From assembly GCA_964639525.1 (NCBI GenBank), contig CAZXDS010000054.1, positions 1 through 17,489 of the forward strand: DNA of 17,489 nt, given 5' to 3'. The first letter of the stretch is position 1, and each line of letters opens with the position of its first letter. Below the pieces are notes generated by a model. That model ran no database searches. It had not been told where the DNA came from and worked only from the letters and a program-made list of their open reading frames with translations. Below, piece after piece: positions 1 through 7,048 of the stretch. The position numbers and the translations under genes are program-made. Origin of the DNA: CAZXDS01 sp964639525 (GTDB lineage: Bacteria; Bacteroidota; Ignavibacteria; Ignavibacteriales; Melioribacteraceae).

Positions 1-1382
1 TTAATCCTCCAATTATTCAAGTATCACCAACGGATATTACCGTTGCAATGAATGAAGGCGAAACCGGTGGAGATATTCTAACAATAAATAATACGGGCGG
101 AAGTGATTTGAATTACAGTATTGCTATGGAAATACTTACTTCAAGCAATGCCCAAATTGATATTACATTACCGGCAAGTGGAACTTCACTTAATGACAAT
201 GCTAAGAAAAAAATCACAAGCAGTGTTAATGAGAGACACATTACAGTAAATAAGGGACTTCAATCTCCAAACGGAGCCGTATCATTATTGATATTATCTC
301 CTGATACTGATACTGAAATATCTGATTTAGTAGCTGCAATGAACGGATTTACAGATATTGCTGTTACTCAGTTCCCTTCAGCAAACCTTGCTTCGTTAAC
401 ATTAGCAGACCTAACACCCTACCAAGTTGTTCTTGTACAGAATGACCTCACTTGGGAATCAGCAAGCGGCGATCCGGCATTAGTTGGTGATGTTCTAGCT
501 GATTATGTTGATGCAGGTGGTAAGGTAATATCTAATATGTATATGTATAGTTTCGATCAATGGCAGTTGGGCGGTAGATTTATCACTGCCGGATATGGAC
601 CTTTTGACTTTGCATCTCAGGATATGTTTGGAGCTTTCGGTCTTGGAACTGTACTTGAACCAAATCATCCTATTATGGATGGCGTTGCTGCACTTGACGA
701 TACTTGGGGACACCAAGATCCTGCACTTGCTACAAACGCTCTATTAATTGCCAATTGGGATGACGGACAACCATTACTTGCCGTTAATGATAACGTAGTA
801 GGTTTTAACATGTTACCAATTAACGGAAACGGTGCATGGCTATTTGATATGGCAACCTTGCTTCATAATTCAGTGTTATGGCTCGGCGGAACTTCTTGGC
901 TTGCTGTTACTCCGGCTGAAGGAACAGTGCCTGCAGGTAGTTCTGTTGACGTTACTGTCGCCATGGATGGTTCGGAATTAGCACCGGGAGATTATTTTGC
1001 AACTCTACATGTCGCAAGCAATGACCCTAATACCGCAATGACGGATGTACCTGTTACATTGGGAATTCTTTCCGGTATTGTTGATGACCTTTCGATTATT
1101 CCAACTAAGTATGAGTTGTCTCAGAATTATCCTAATCCATTTAATCCGTCAACTATGATTCGATACGCACTACCGTTTGAGTCAAAAGTTACATTGAAAA
1201 TATTTGATGTATTAGGACGTGAGATAACAACGTTAGTTAATCAAACTAAAAAAGCGGGAATTCATAGTCTCGAATTTAATGCTTCTAAATTGGCAAGTGG
1301 TGTTTATTTCTTCGCAATTCATGCTGAAGGAATTGACGGAACAAACTTTGTTAATGCCAAGAAATTTATTTTAATGAAGTAA
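1..1382 (+). CDS. Secreted protein with type IX (type A) sorting domain, 5' end outside window
   Basis: The frame is open from the window edge (first full codon at base 3), so the ATG at 48 is probably internal and the gene starts upstream; 459 residues are visible. Numbering from base 3, the order is: an Ig/BACON-like strand region (about 5-45) with an NTGGSDLNYSI motif; a Rossmann-like alpha/beta domain (about 90-305) resembling the ThuA/class I glutamine-amidotransferase-like fold, with strands such as VVLVQNDLTW and a segment DYVDAGGKVIS; a second Ig-like module (about 300-360); and a C-terminal sorting domain (about 368-459) with the QNYPNPFNPST core and an LASGVYFF segment. That tail directs export by the Por/type IX system and is removed or anchored at the surface. 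The enzymatic role of the alpha/beta domain is unknown and I see no clear catalytic triad. A terminator follows 18 bases after the stop. Confidence 0.85.
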   Translation, partial: NPPIIQVSPTDITVAMNEGETGGDILTINNTGGSDLNYSIAMEILTSSNAQIDITLPASGTSLNDNAKKKITSSVNERHITVNKGLQSPNGAVSLLILSPDTDTEISDLVAAMNGFTDIAVTQFPSANLASLTLADLTPYQVVLVQNDLTWESASGDPALVGDVLADYVDAGGKVISNMYMYSFDQWQLGGRFITAGYGPFDFASQDMFGAFGLGTVLEPNHPIMDGVAALDDTWGHQDPALATNALLIANWDDGQPLLAVNDNVVGFNMLPINGNGAWLFDMATLLHNSVLWLGGTSWLAVTPAEGTVPAGSSVDVTVAMDGSELAPGDYFATLHVASNDPNTAMTDVPVTLGILSGIVDDLSIIPTKYELSQNYPNPFNPSTMIRYALPFESKVTLKIFDVLGREITTLVNQTKKAGIHSLEFNASKLASGVYFFAIHAEGIDGTNFVNAKKFILMK

Positions 1383-1400
1383 CATTCCCCTGCTTTTTGA

Positions 1401-1433
1401 AAAGCCGATCTTTTATAGGTCGGCTTTTTTTTT
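1401..1433 (+). terminator. Rho-independent terminator of the type IX cargo gene
   Basis: An 8-bp perfect stem, AAAGCCGA (1401-1408) with TCGGCTTT (1420-1427), extends inward by a T-G and a C-G pair. The loop is AT-rich and a long run of T follows to 1433. It sits just after the stop at 1382. Confidence 0.9.
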
Positions 1434-1508
1434 CAAATTTAATTCTATCGCTGAAAAAGTTTTAGATCAAATCTTAAAGTTGGAGTTAACCTCATTATAT
1501 TTTGAAAA

Positions 1509-1542
1509 CTTCATCACAATAATTCATTTTTCAATGATGAAG
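1509..1542. repeat. 8-bp inverted repeat upstream of tRNA-Leu
   Basis: CTTCATCA (1509-1516) is matched by TGATGAAG (1535-1542), with an 18-base AT-rich spacer. There is no T run after it, so it is not an obvious terminator. It lies 50 bases before the tRNA. Its function is unknown and it may be chance. Confidence 0.4.
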
Positions 1543-1592
1543 ATATTGTATTTATAAATTATTACACTTATTTTTGTAATCTTTATTTTATT

Positions 1593-1674
1593 GCGAGAGT
1601 GGCGGAATTGGTAGACGCGCTAGTCTTAGGAACTAGTATCGAGAGGTGTAGGGGTTCGAGTCCCCTCTTTCGCA
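1593..1674 (+). tRNA. tRNA-Leu, anticodon UAG
   Basis: All arms can be drawn. The acceptor stem is 1593-1599 with 1667-1673 (one G-U pair), discriminator A at 1674. The D arm is of the usual leucine form. The anticodon stem is CTAGT/ACTAG (1620-1624 with 1632-1636) around loop CTTAGGA, giving anticodon TAG at 1627-1629. A 13-base variable arm (1637-1649) is typical of class II tRNA. The T stem AGGGG/CCCCT encloses TTCGAGT. No CCA is encoded; the next bases are CAA. It reads CUN leucine codons. The rest of the 321-base stretch 1383-1703 holds the terminator at 1401 and an inverted repeat at 1509-1542; I see no convincing promoter. Confidence 0.97.
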
Positions 1675-1703
1675 CAATATTTTATTTTTAGGTCGAGGAT
1701 ATA

Positions 1704-3044
1704 TTGGAAACAAATGTAAAAGTGTTGAGTGATTGTGAACGAGAACTTGAAGTTACTCTCAAGTATGATGAAATTTCAGAAGAAATAAATGCTGCCTATA
1801 AAAAAGAGGGCAAATCTATTTCAGTTCCGGGATTTAGAAAAGGTAAAGTACCAAGACAAATGCTTAAAAAATTATATGGTGATGCAATTGAATATAAAGC
1901 AAGCGAAGATATCGCCAATCATAAATTTTGGGAAATATCAAAAGAACAAAATATTGAACCAATAAGTTCACCGCAAATGACAGATTTAAATTTTGTCCGT
2001 GAAGAAAAATTATCTTTTAAAGTTAAATATGAAGTTAAACCTGAACTTGAATTAAAGGATTATAAAAACCTTGAAATTCAAAAACCAATATTTAAAGTTA
2101 AAGATGAAGATATTGATACTGAAGTTGAAAGAGCAAAAAAAGAAAATGCTGTTTTTGAACCGGCAGAAATTATTGAGGACAACAATTATAAAATCGAAGT
2201 TGATTTGCAAAAATTGGATGTTGACGGAAATCCTACCGAAACACCTGCTACTCAAAATTTTGCAATTGATTTAAGCGATACAAAAGTTAATCCGGTAATT
2301 CCTGAAAACGCAAAGGGTAAAAAAGTCGGAGATAAATTCAGATTCTCTTTTACTGACGAGCACAAGCACGGTGAAGAAGTTCATAAAGAAGAATTCCACT
2401 ATGAAGCTTTAGTTAAAAAAATTGATAAGCTAGTTCTTCCTGAAGAAAATGAAGAGTTTTTTAAAAAAATCAGTAAGAATAAAGCTGCAACTCTTGAGGA
2501 ATTTAAAGCCGATCTTAAAATAGAATTTGAAAAATATTTCAAAGACCAATCGGAGCAAATTTATCACAATAATCTTCTATCAAAAGTTGCTGAAAATAAT
2601 TCCTTTGATGTCCCTAAAGGTTATGTGGAAAATATATTAGCTCGTTTAATTGAAGCAGAAAAAGAAAAGGCAAAGCAATACGGCTACAATGACCTCAAAG
2701 ATGAACAGCTCAAACCTGAATTACAACCAAGAGCTGAATGGACTGCAAAATGGCAAATAATTCAAGAAAATATAGCAAGAGTTGAAAATATTAAAGTTGA
2801 AGATGCTGACCTTGAAGAAATTGCTAAAAAAGAAGCGGAAAGTACCGGCATATCAGTTGAAAAACTTGTTAAATACTACAAAGATTCACATCGCGATGCA
2901 GGACTTATAGAGGAAAAAGTAATCAAATTTTTAGAAGATAACAATACTGTTAAAGAAATTGATGCTGATGAATTAAAGAAACAAAATGAAGAAGAAGCCG
3001 CAAAAAAAACTGAATCTAAAAAGGATGTCAAAAATGAAAAATGA
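1704..3044 (+). CDS. tig: Trigger factor, ribosome-associated chaperone
   Basis: Trigger factor binds the ribosome exit tunnel and shields nascent chains. The 446-residue product has the usual family length. The N-terminal ribosome-binding domain (about 1-145) carries the signature GFRKGKVP at 43-50. The middle region (about 150-245) is the FKBP-like PPIase domain position but is divergent, with a charged segment holding four histidines (220, 222, 227, 232). The C-terminal helical chaperone domain runs to about 425, and the tail is very rich in Lys and Glu. The start is TTG at 1704, chosen because GAGG at 1695-1698 is well placed and the N-terminus METNVKVLSDCERELEV fits the family. The 3' end overlaps clpP by 11 bases, implying coupled translation. 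tRNA-Leu lies 29 bases upstream. Confidence 0.96.
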   Translation: METNVKVLSDCERELEVTLKYDEISEEINAAYKKEGKSISVPGFRKGKVPRQMLKKLYGDAIEYKASEDIANHKFWEISKEQNIEPISSPQMTDLNFVREEKLSFKVKYEVKPELELKDYKNLEIQKPIFKVKDEDIDTEVERAKKENAVFEPAEIIEDNNYKIEVDLQKLDVDGNPTETPATQNFAIDLSDTKVNPVIPENAKGKKVGDKFRFSFTDEHKHGEEVHKEEFHYEALVKKIDKLVLPEENEEFFKKISKNKAATLEEFKADLKIEFEKYFKDQSEQIYHNNLLSKVAENNSFDVPKGYVENILARLIEAEKEKAKQYGYNDLKDEQLKPELQPRAEWTAKWQIIQENIARVENIKVEDADLEEIAKKEAESTGISVEKLVKYYKDSHRDAGLIEEKVIKFLEDNNTVKEIDADELKKQNEEEAAKKTESKKDVKNEK

Positions 3045-3684
3045 AATCTATAATCAATTAATTCCTTATGTTATTGAACAAACAGGACGCGGTGAAAGAG
3101 GAATGGATATCTTTTCACGGTTGCTCCGCGAACGAATTATTTTTCTTGGTACTGCCATTGATGATCATGTTGCAAGTATTATTATTGCACAATTACTTTT
3201 TTTGGAAGCCGAAGACCCCAACAAAGATATTTCTCTTTATATCAATTCGCCCGGCGGCAGTGTTACTGCGGGATTGGCTATCTATGATACTATGAAATAC
3301 ATTAAAGCCGACGTTTCTACAATTTGCGTTGGTATGGCTGCCAGTATGGGAGCAATTCTTCTTGCCGGGGGCGAAGCAGGAAAGCGATCAGCACTTCCCC
3401 ATTCTAAAATTATGATTCATCAACCTTGGATTGGCGGGCTTCAAGGTCAGACAACTGATATTGAAATACACGCGAAAGAAATGGTAAAAACCAGAGATAA
3501 ACTCTATAATATTCTTGTTGAACATACCGGTAAATCTCTTGAAGAGATTACTAAAAACTGCGACCGAGACTATTACCTGACTTCTGAAGAGGCTAAGGAA
3601 TATAAATTGATTGATACCGTTTTGGAAAAACGCGTAACACCAAATAATAAAAAAAATAAACCAAACGGTAAAGACAAAAAATAA
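3034..3684 (+). CDS. clpP: ATP-dependent Clp protease proteolytic subunit
   Basis: This is the serine-peptidase subunit (family S14) of the Clp barrel, which degrades unfolded proteins delivered by ClpX or ClpA/C. With the start at 3034 the product is 216 residues, normal for ClpP. The catalytic triad is visible: Ser104 in GMAASMG, His129 in MIHQPW, Asp179 in CDRDYYL. The SPGGSV loop that forms the oxyanion hole is at 72-77. I chose ATG 3034 because AAAGGA (3019-3024) lies 9 bases before it and the protein then begins with the usual short N-terminal loop; the in-frame ATGs at 2986 and 3025 would add a lysine-rich extension. The start lies inside the tig reading frame (11-base overlap). clpX does not follow. 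The C-terminal tail after 200 is lysine/asparagine-rich. A terminator follows. Confidence 0.97.
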   Translation: MKNEIYNQLIPYVIEQTGRGERGMDIFSRLLRERIIFLGTAIDDHVASIIIAQLLFLEAEDPNKDISLYINSPGGSVTAGLAIYDTMKYIKADVSTICVGMAASMGAILLAGGEAGKRSALPHSKIMIHQPWIGGLQGQTTDIEIHAKEMVKTRDKLYNILVEHTGKSLEEITKNCDRDYYLTSEEAKEYKLIDTVLEKRVTPNNKKNKPNGKDKK

Positions 3685-3701
3685 ATTTATTTACTTATTT
3701 T

Positions 3702-3730
3702 AAAGGGACTGTTTACAGTCCCTTTTTGTT
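3702..3730 (+). terminator. Rho-independent terminator of tig-clpP
   Basis: A 10-bp perfect stem, AAAGGGACTG (3702-3711) with CAGTCCCTTT (3716-3725), has a 4-base loop and is followed by a T-rich tract. It starts 18 bases after the clpP stop. Confidence 0.92.
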
Positions 3731-3773
3731 TTTAAATAATTGAATTATCTTAACTTAATTTTATGAGGCAATT

Positions 3774-5057
3774 ATGACAATATTAAAAAAAGTTATAGGA
3801 TTTATATTTTTATTCTCCGCAATAACATTTTCCCAAAATAAACTTTTTACTATGGAAGATGTTGTGATTAATTCCTATTCTAAACTTGCACCCGAAACAA
3901 ATCGCACTCTGCAATGGATCCCCAACAGTAACGAATATAGTTATGTGAATTCAAAAATTGATAAAAATACCGTGCTTAAAAGTAATTTGACTTCTTCAAT
4001 TGATACTATCTATACGCTATCACAGTTGAATAACATTTTAACAAAAAATGGTTTTGAAGAAATTAAGAGACTTCCTCGCAGCAAATGGTTAAATGCAGAA
4101 ACTATTCGATTTACCGAAAAAGGTTCTGTTTTTCAATACAATTATAAAACTAAACATCTTTCATTTACTAATAAAATTGATAAAGAGGCACAGAATGTTT
4201 CCTTCGCACCTAATAATGTGTATGCCGCTTATACAATTGATAATAATTTATACGCCGCATTTAATCCACTGGAATCAGTAACAATAACGAAAGATGAAAA
4301 TAAAGGAATAGTCAACGGTCAAATAGTACACAGAAATGAATTTGGAATTGACCGCGGTATTTTCTGGTCACCTAAAAGCAATTATATTGCATATTACCGC
4401 AAGGATGAAACTATGGTTGCAGACTATCCTCTCGTTGATGTTACCACTACACCTGCACATTTGAAAAATATAAAATATCCTATGGCAGGGCAGAAAAGTC
4501 ATCATGTAAAACTTGGCATTTACAACATAGTAAGCGGGCAAACTGTTTGGATGAAAACCGGAATGCCGCTTGACCATTACTTAACTTGTATTACTTGGGA
4601 ACCCTCTGAAAAATATATTTACATTGCAATATTGAACAGAGACCAAAACCATTTATCATTAAATAAATATGATGCAACAACAGGACAAATGGTAAAAGCT
4701 TTGTTTGAGGAAACGGACACAAAATATGTACAGCCACTGCACCCGATGTATTTTATACCAAACGAACCAAACAACTTTTTATGGTTTTCGAGAAAAGACG
4801 GCTGGAATCATCTTTATAAGTATAATACAAACGGAAGGCTGTTACAAAGATTAACAAAAGGTAAATGGGAAGTATTAAATATCAATGGCTTTGATGATAA
4901 TGACAACGTTTTTGTTACCGCTACTAAAGACGGTATTATGGATAGGAATTTTTACAAAGTTGATTTATCCGACGGTGGAATTGAAAGAATTACCAAAACT
5001 CAAGGTTGGCACTCTGTAAAACCAAACAGCAACGGTAAATATTTCATAGACTCATAA
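3774..5057 (+). CDS. N-terminal half of S9B prolyl peptidase: signal peptide and beta-propeller
   Basis: The 427-residue piece begins with a signal peptide (basic start, hydrophobic 6-19, likely cut near TFS-Q), so the protein is meant for the periplasm or cell surface. The rest is the propeller domain. VHRNEFGI at 185-192 matches the region that supplies the glutamate holding the substrate N-terminus in DPP IV/prolyl tripeptidyl peptidases, and FWSPKSNYIAYYRKDETMV at 197-215 is a strong S9B hallmark. The ATG at 3774 has GAGG (3765-3768) at good distance. Translation stops at two TAA codons after FIDS, so alone this half has no hydrolase domain and no catalytic residue. Confidence 0.75.
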   Translation: MTILKKVIGFIFLFSAITFSQNKLFTMEDVVINSYSKLAPETNRTLQWIPNSNEYSYVNSKIDKNTVLKSNLTSSIDTIYTLSQLNNILTKNGFEEIKRLPRSKWLNAETIRFTEKGSVFQYNYKTKHLSFTNKIDKEAQNVSFAPNNVYAAYTIDNNLYAAFNPLESVTITKDENKGIVNGQIVHRNEFGIDRGIFWSPKSNYIAYYRKDETMVADYPLVDVTTTPAHLKNIKYPMAGQKSHHVKLGIYNIVSGQTVWMKTGMPLDHYLTCITWEPSEKYIYIAILNRDQNHLSLNKYDATTGQMVKALFEETDTKYVQPLHPMYFIPNEPNNFLWFSRKDGWNHLYKYNTNGRLLQRLTKGKWEVLNINGFDDNDNVFVTATKDGIMDRNFYKVDLSDGGIERITKTQGWHSVKPNSNGKYFIDS

Positions 5058-5216
5058 TAAAGAACGAAAATTCCTAAAATTATTAATATTATTAATGACG
5101 AAGGCAACACACTCAAGAAAATTTCACAAGCTGAAAATCCTATTAAGGATTATAAGCGAGGTAAATTAGATTATTTCACTCTAAAAGATAAAGCCGATTT
5201 CGACCTTTATTGCAGA

Positions 5217-5924
5217 ATGTACTATCCTGTTGATTTTGATTCAACAAAAAAATATCCCGTTATAGTGTATGTTTACGGCGGTCCCGGAGTTCAACTTGTT
5301 ACAGATACTTGGTCACGCGGTCGTTATGCATTTTGGTTTATGATGATGGCACAAAAGGGTTATATTGTTTTTACTCTTGATAACAGAGGCTCCGCTAATC
5401 GCGGTAAAAATTTTGAGCAAGCCACATTCCGCCAATTGGGAACTAAGGAAATTGAAGACCAATTGGTTGGCGTAAACTATTTGAAATCAAAAAACTTCGT
5501 TGACTCAAATCGCTTTGGGGTTTTCGGATGGAGTTACGGCGGTTTTATGACTACTTCTTTGATGCTGCGAACAAATGATGCTTTCAAAGTCGGTGCTTGC
5601 GGTGGTGCAGTTATTGACTGGAAATATTACGAAGTTATGTACACTGAAAGATATATGGATACGCCCCAAACTAATCCGATAGGATATAAAAATGCTTCGT
5701 TATTAAATTATGTTCAGAACTTACACGGAAAATTACTTCTCGTTCACGGTACATCTGACCCGACTGTTGTATGGCAAAATACTTTGCAGTTCGCAAAAAA
5801 AGCTGCTGACTTGAATGTTCCACTTGATTATTTTCCCTATGTTGGGCATCAACACGGAGTTTACGGTAAAGATGCTTTACATCTTTATAATAAAATAACA
5901 AAATATTTTGACGATAATTTATAA
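5217..5924 (+). CDS. C-terminal half of S9B prolyl peptidase: alpha/beta-hydrolase domain
   Basis: The frame downstream of the double stop encodes the catalytic domain. From ATG 5217 (235 residues) it shows YGGPG (oxyanion region, 20-24), the nucleophile elbow GWSYGG with Ser106, Asp181 in HGTSD and His213 in GHQHGV. The residue after the catalytic Asp is Pro, where relatives often have a second Asp. ATG 5217 is the first Met but is probably not a native start: the preceding in-frame residues (about 5061-5216) read like the propeller/hydrolase linker and the first hydrolase strand, and no ribosome binding site stands out. Without a signal peptide such a fragment would stay in the cytoplasm, so independent function is doubtful. 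Confidence 0.6.
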   Translation: MYYPVDFDSTKKYPVIVYVYGGPGVQLVTDTWSRGRYAFWFMMMAQKGYIVFTLDNRGSANRGKNFEQATFRQLGTKEIEDQLVGVNYLKSKNFVDSNRFGVFGWSYGGFMTTSLMLRTNDAFKVGACGGAVIDWKYYEVMYTERYMDTPQTNPIGYKNASLLNYVQNLHGKLLLVHGTSDPTVVWQNTLQFAKKAADLNVPLDYFPYVGHQHGVYGKDALHLYNKITKYFDDNL

Positions 5925-5932
5925 ATTAATTT

Positions 5933-5969
5933 TCAAAGGGATATACTTATTTAAGTTTTGTCCCTTTGA
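5933..5969. terminator. Hairpin between convergent genes, possible weak bidirectional terminator
   Basis: TCAAAGGGA (5933-5941) is the exact complement of TCCCTTTGA (5961-5969), with a 19-base spacer that can partly fold on itself. It lies 9 bases after the peptidase stop and downstream of the minus-strand thioredoxin-like gene. There is no clean T run on either strand, so termination is inferred from position. Confidence 0.45.
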
Positions 5970-6033
5970 TATTATGCAGATTGCTGTGTTATAAATAATT
6001 AGAAATTATTTCTTTTGCAGTAATATTTGAAAA

Positions 6034-6261
6034 CTACCCGTTCAGCAGTTTTTGGAATTTATTTAAATCAAACTCTCCGTATGCGTAAAGTTCATCATCA
6101 ACAAAAAGAGCAGGTACAATTGCTACTTTAGGATTTTGCTCTTTTGCTATATCCGAAATGATAACTTGAACGTTTTTGTTGTGTTCGGCCAGTTTTTCTA
6201 TGTCGTCCCTTACTCTATTGCAAGTACAACAATGATTTGTTATAAAAAGATGTATTGTCAT
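6034..6261 (-). CDS. Small thioredoxin-like CxxC protein
   Basis: From ATG 6261 the product is 75 residues: a beta-alpha-beta start, a redox-type CxxC at Cys11-Cys14 within HCCTCNRV, and an IVPALFV segment whose Pro matches the cis-proline of the thioredoxin fold, followed by YAYGEFD. It resembles short thioredoxin/glutaredoxin-like proteins that shuttle disulfides in the cytoplasm; there is no signal peptide. An extra Cys12 lies between the pair. A longer TTG start at 6279 (81 residues) is possible, but the family-like sequence begins at the ATG. GGA in the loop of an inverted repeat lies about 13 bases before the ATG, which is long spacing. It follows the Crp/Fnr gene by 65 bases on the same strand, probably in one transcript. 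Confidence 0.72.
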   Translation of the reverse strand: MTIHLFITNHCCTCNRVRDDIEKLAEHNKNVQVIISDIAKEQNPKVAIVPALFVDDELYAYGEFDLNKFQKLLNG

Positions 6262-6290
6262 ATTATTTTTTAATTCCAAAATAATATGAC
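6257..6290. promoter_or_regulatory. Perfect 13-bp inverted repeat covering the start codon of the thioredoxin-like gene
   Basis: GTCATATTATTTT (6257-6269) is exactly complementary to AAAATAATATGAC (6278-6290), with an 8-base spacer. In the minus-strand mRNA the ATG (6261-6259) lies in the 3' arm of this hairpin, and the only GGA that could serve as a ribosome binding site lies at the start of the loop. It could limit translation of the thioredoxin-like gene, or as DNA be a dyad operator, perhaps for the adjacent Crp/Fnr regulator. No T run follows, so it is not a standard terminator. The repeat is certain; the role is inferred. Confidence 0.6.
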
Positions 6291-6326
6291 GTGAATTATT
6301 TAATTGTCGGATGGATTACAATATTA

Positions 6327-7019
6327 TTATTGTGTCAACATTTTTCTTAATTTTTCCTCATTAAGAATAATTAATTTTCGTCTGTCAAAATTAATTAATT
6401 CTTGTTCACGTAAATTTGTTAAAACAGCATTTACAGTCTGACGTGAACAAGCTGTTAATTCAGCAATTTCCTGATGAGTCATAAAAGGTTTAATAAAATA
6501 TTCATCTCCTATTTTTTTGCCATGATCAACGGCAAAGTTTAAAATAAAAGAAATCACCCTCTGAGGTGCATCCTTAAATATTAAATCTTCAATTTTTTTA
6601 CTATATTTGCGAAGCTTAAAGCCTATAAGTTTTGAAATTTTCAAATTTAATTCAGGGTTTTTAGAGATAAACTCTTGAAAATCATCAGTAGAAATTGCAC
6701 ATATTAGAGATTCATCTGTTGTGTACGCATAATCGGTTCTTTCACCGTTGTCAATAACACCAAGTTCGCCGAAAATTTCACCTGGATTTACCAAAGCTAT
6801 AATCAACTCTTTACCCTCGGGCGATGTGCGTGTTAATTTTACTCTGCCTTTCTTCAAAAAGAAAATAGAGTTGGACGGTTCATTTGCAAAATAAATCGGT
6901 TGGTTTTTACTTACGGTCTGCATACTGGAGATAGTGTTCAGCTTTTCCATACTTGGGGAATCTAGTCCCTTAAACATATTAAAATTTTCTAAATACCAAA
7001 GTTTTGTATTTTCAGCCAT
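6327..7019 (-). CDS. Crp/Fnr-family transcriptional regulator
   Basis: The 230-residue product has the two-domain layout of the Crp/Fnr family: an N-terminal cyclic-nucleotide-binding-type beta-barrel (about 15-115, with GEIFGELGVID as the glycine-rich turn), a dimerisation helix (about 120-150) and a C-terminal winged helix (about 155-225) with recognition segment MTHQEIAELTACSRQTVNAVL. The N-terminus lacks the cysteine cluster of iron-sulfur FNR, and the family-defining cAMP arginine motif is not clear, so the signal cannot be read from sequence. It begins at ATG 7019, 29 bases after the MORN-repeat gene, and is followed by the thioredoxin-like gene, so the three look like one operon. It may control redox, nitrosative-stress or energy genes, including its own neighbours. 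Confidence 0.9.
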   Translation of the reverse strand: MAENTKLWYLENFNMFKGLDSPSMEKLNTISSMQTVSKNQPIYFANEPSNSIFFLKKGRVKLTRTSPEGKELIIALVNPGEIFGELGVIDNGERTDYAYTTDESLICAISTDDFQEFISKNPELNLKISKLIGFKLRKYSKKIEDLIFKDAPQRVISFILNFAVDHGKKIGDEYFIKPFMTHQEIAELTACSRQTVNAVLTNLREQELINFDRRKLIILNEEKLRKMLTQ

Positions 7020-7048
7020 ATTCTACTCAATTAAAATTTAAGATATTA

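Larger units (their letters stand above)
3774..5924 (+). pseudogene. S9B prolyl (DPP IV-like) peptidase gene interrupted by tandem in-frame TAA TAA
   Basis: Read as one frame, 3774-5924 is 716 codons, close to the usual length of bacterial dipeptidyl/prolyl tripeptidyl peptidases. Codons 428 and 429 (5055-5060) are both TAA; the frame then continues without any shift, and family-like sequence resumes at once (RTKIPKIINIINDEGN). The stops fall near the boundary between the beta-propeller and the alpha/beta-hydrolase domain. All three catalytic residues are downstream: Ser587 (GWSYGG), Asp662 (HGTSD) and His694 (GHQHGV). The signal peptide and substrate-anchoring EFGI region are upstream. Tyr-Ser codons such as TAT TCA would need one change each to give TAA TAA. 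Either this is a young pseudogene, the two halves are made separately, or the assembly is wrong here. I see no other lesion. Confidence 0.7.

Noticed and set aside
2986..3033. N-terminally extended ClpP starting at 2986
   Set aside because: The extension is a lysine-rich out-of-frame reading of the trigger-factor tail; the 3034 start has a proper ribosome binding site and gives the normal ClpP N-terminus.
5055..5060. Programmed stop-codon recoding (selenocysteine, pyrrolysine or read-through) in the peptidase gene
   Set aside because: The codons are TAA TAA, not TGA or TAG, and tandem TAA is the strongest stop; no recoding element is evident. Nonsense mutation or assembly error is simpler.
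6327..7019. Oxygen-sensing FNR with an iron-sulfur cluster
   Set aside because: The N-terminal cysteine cluster is absent; only scattered single cysteines are present.
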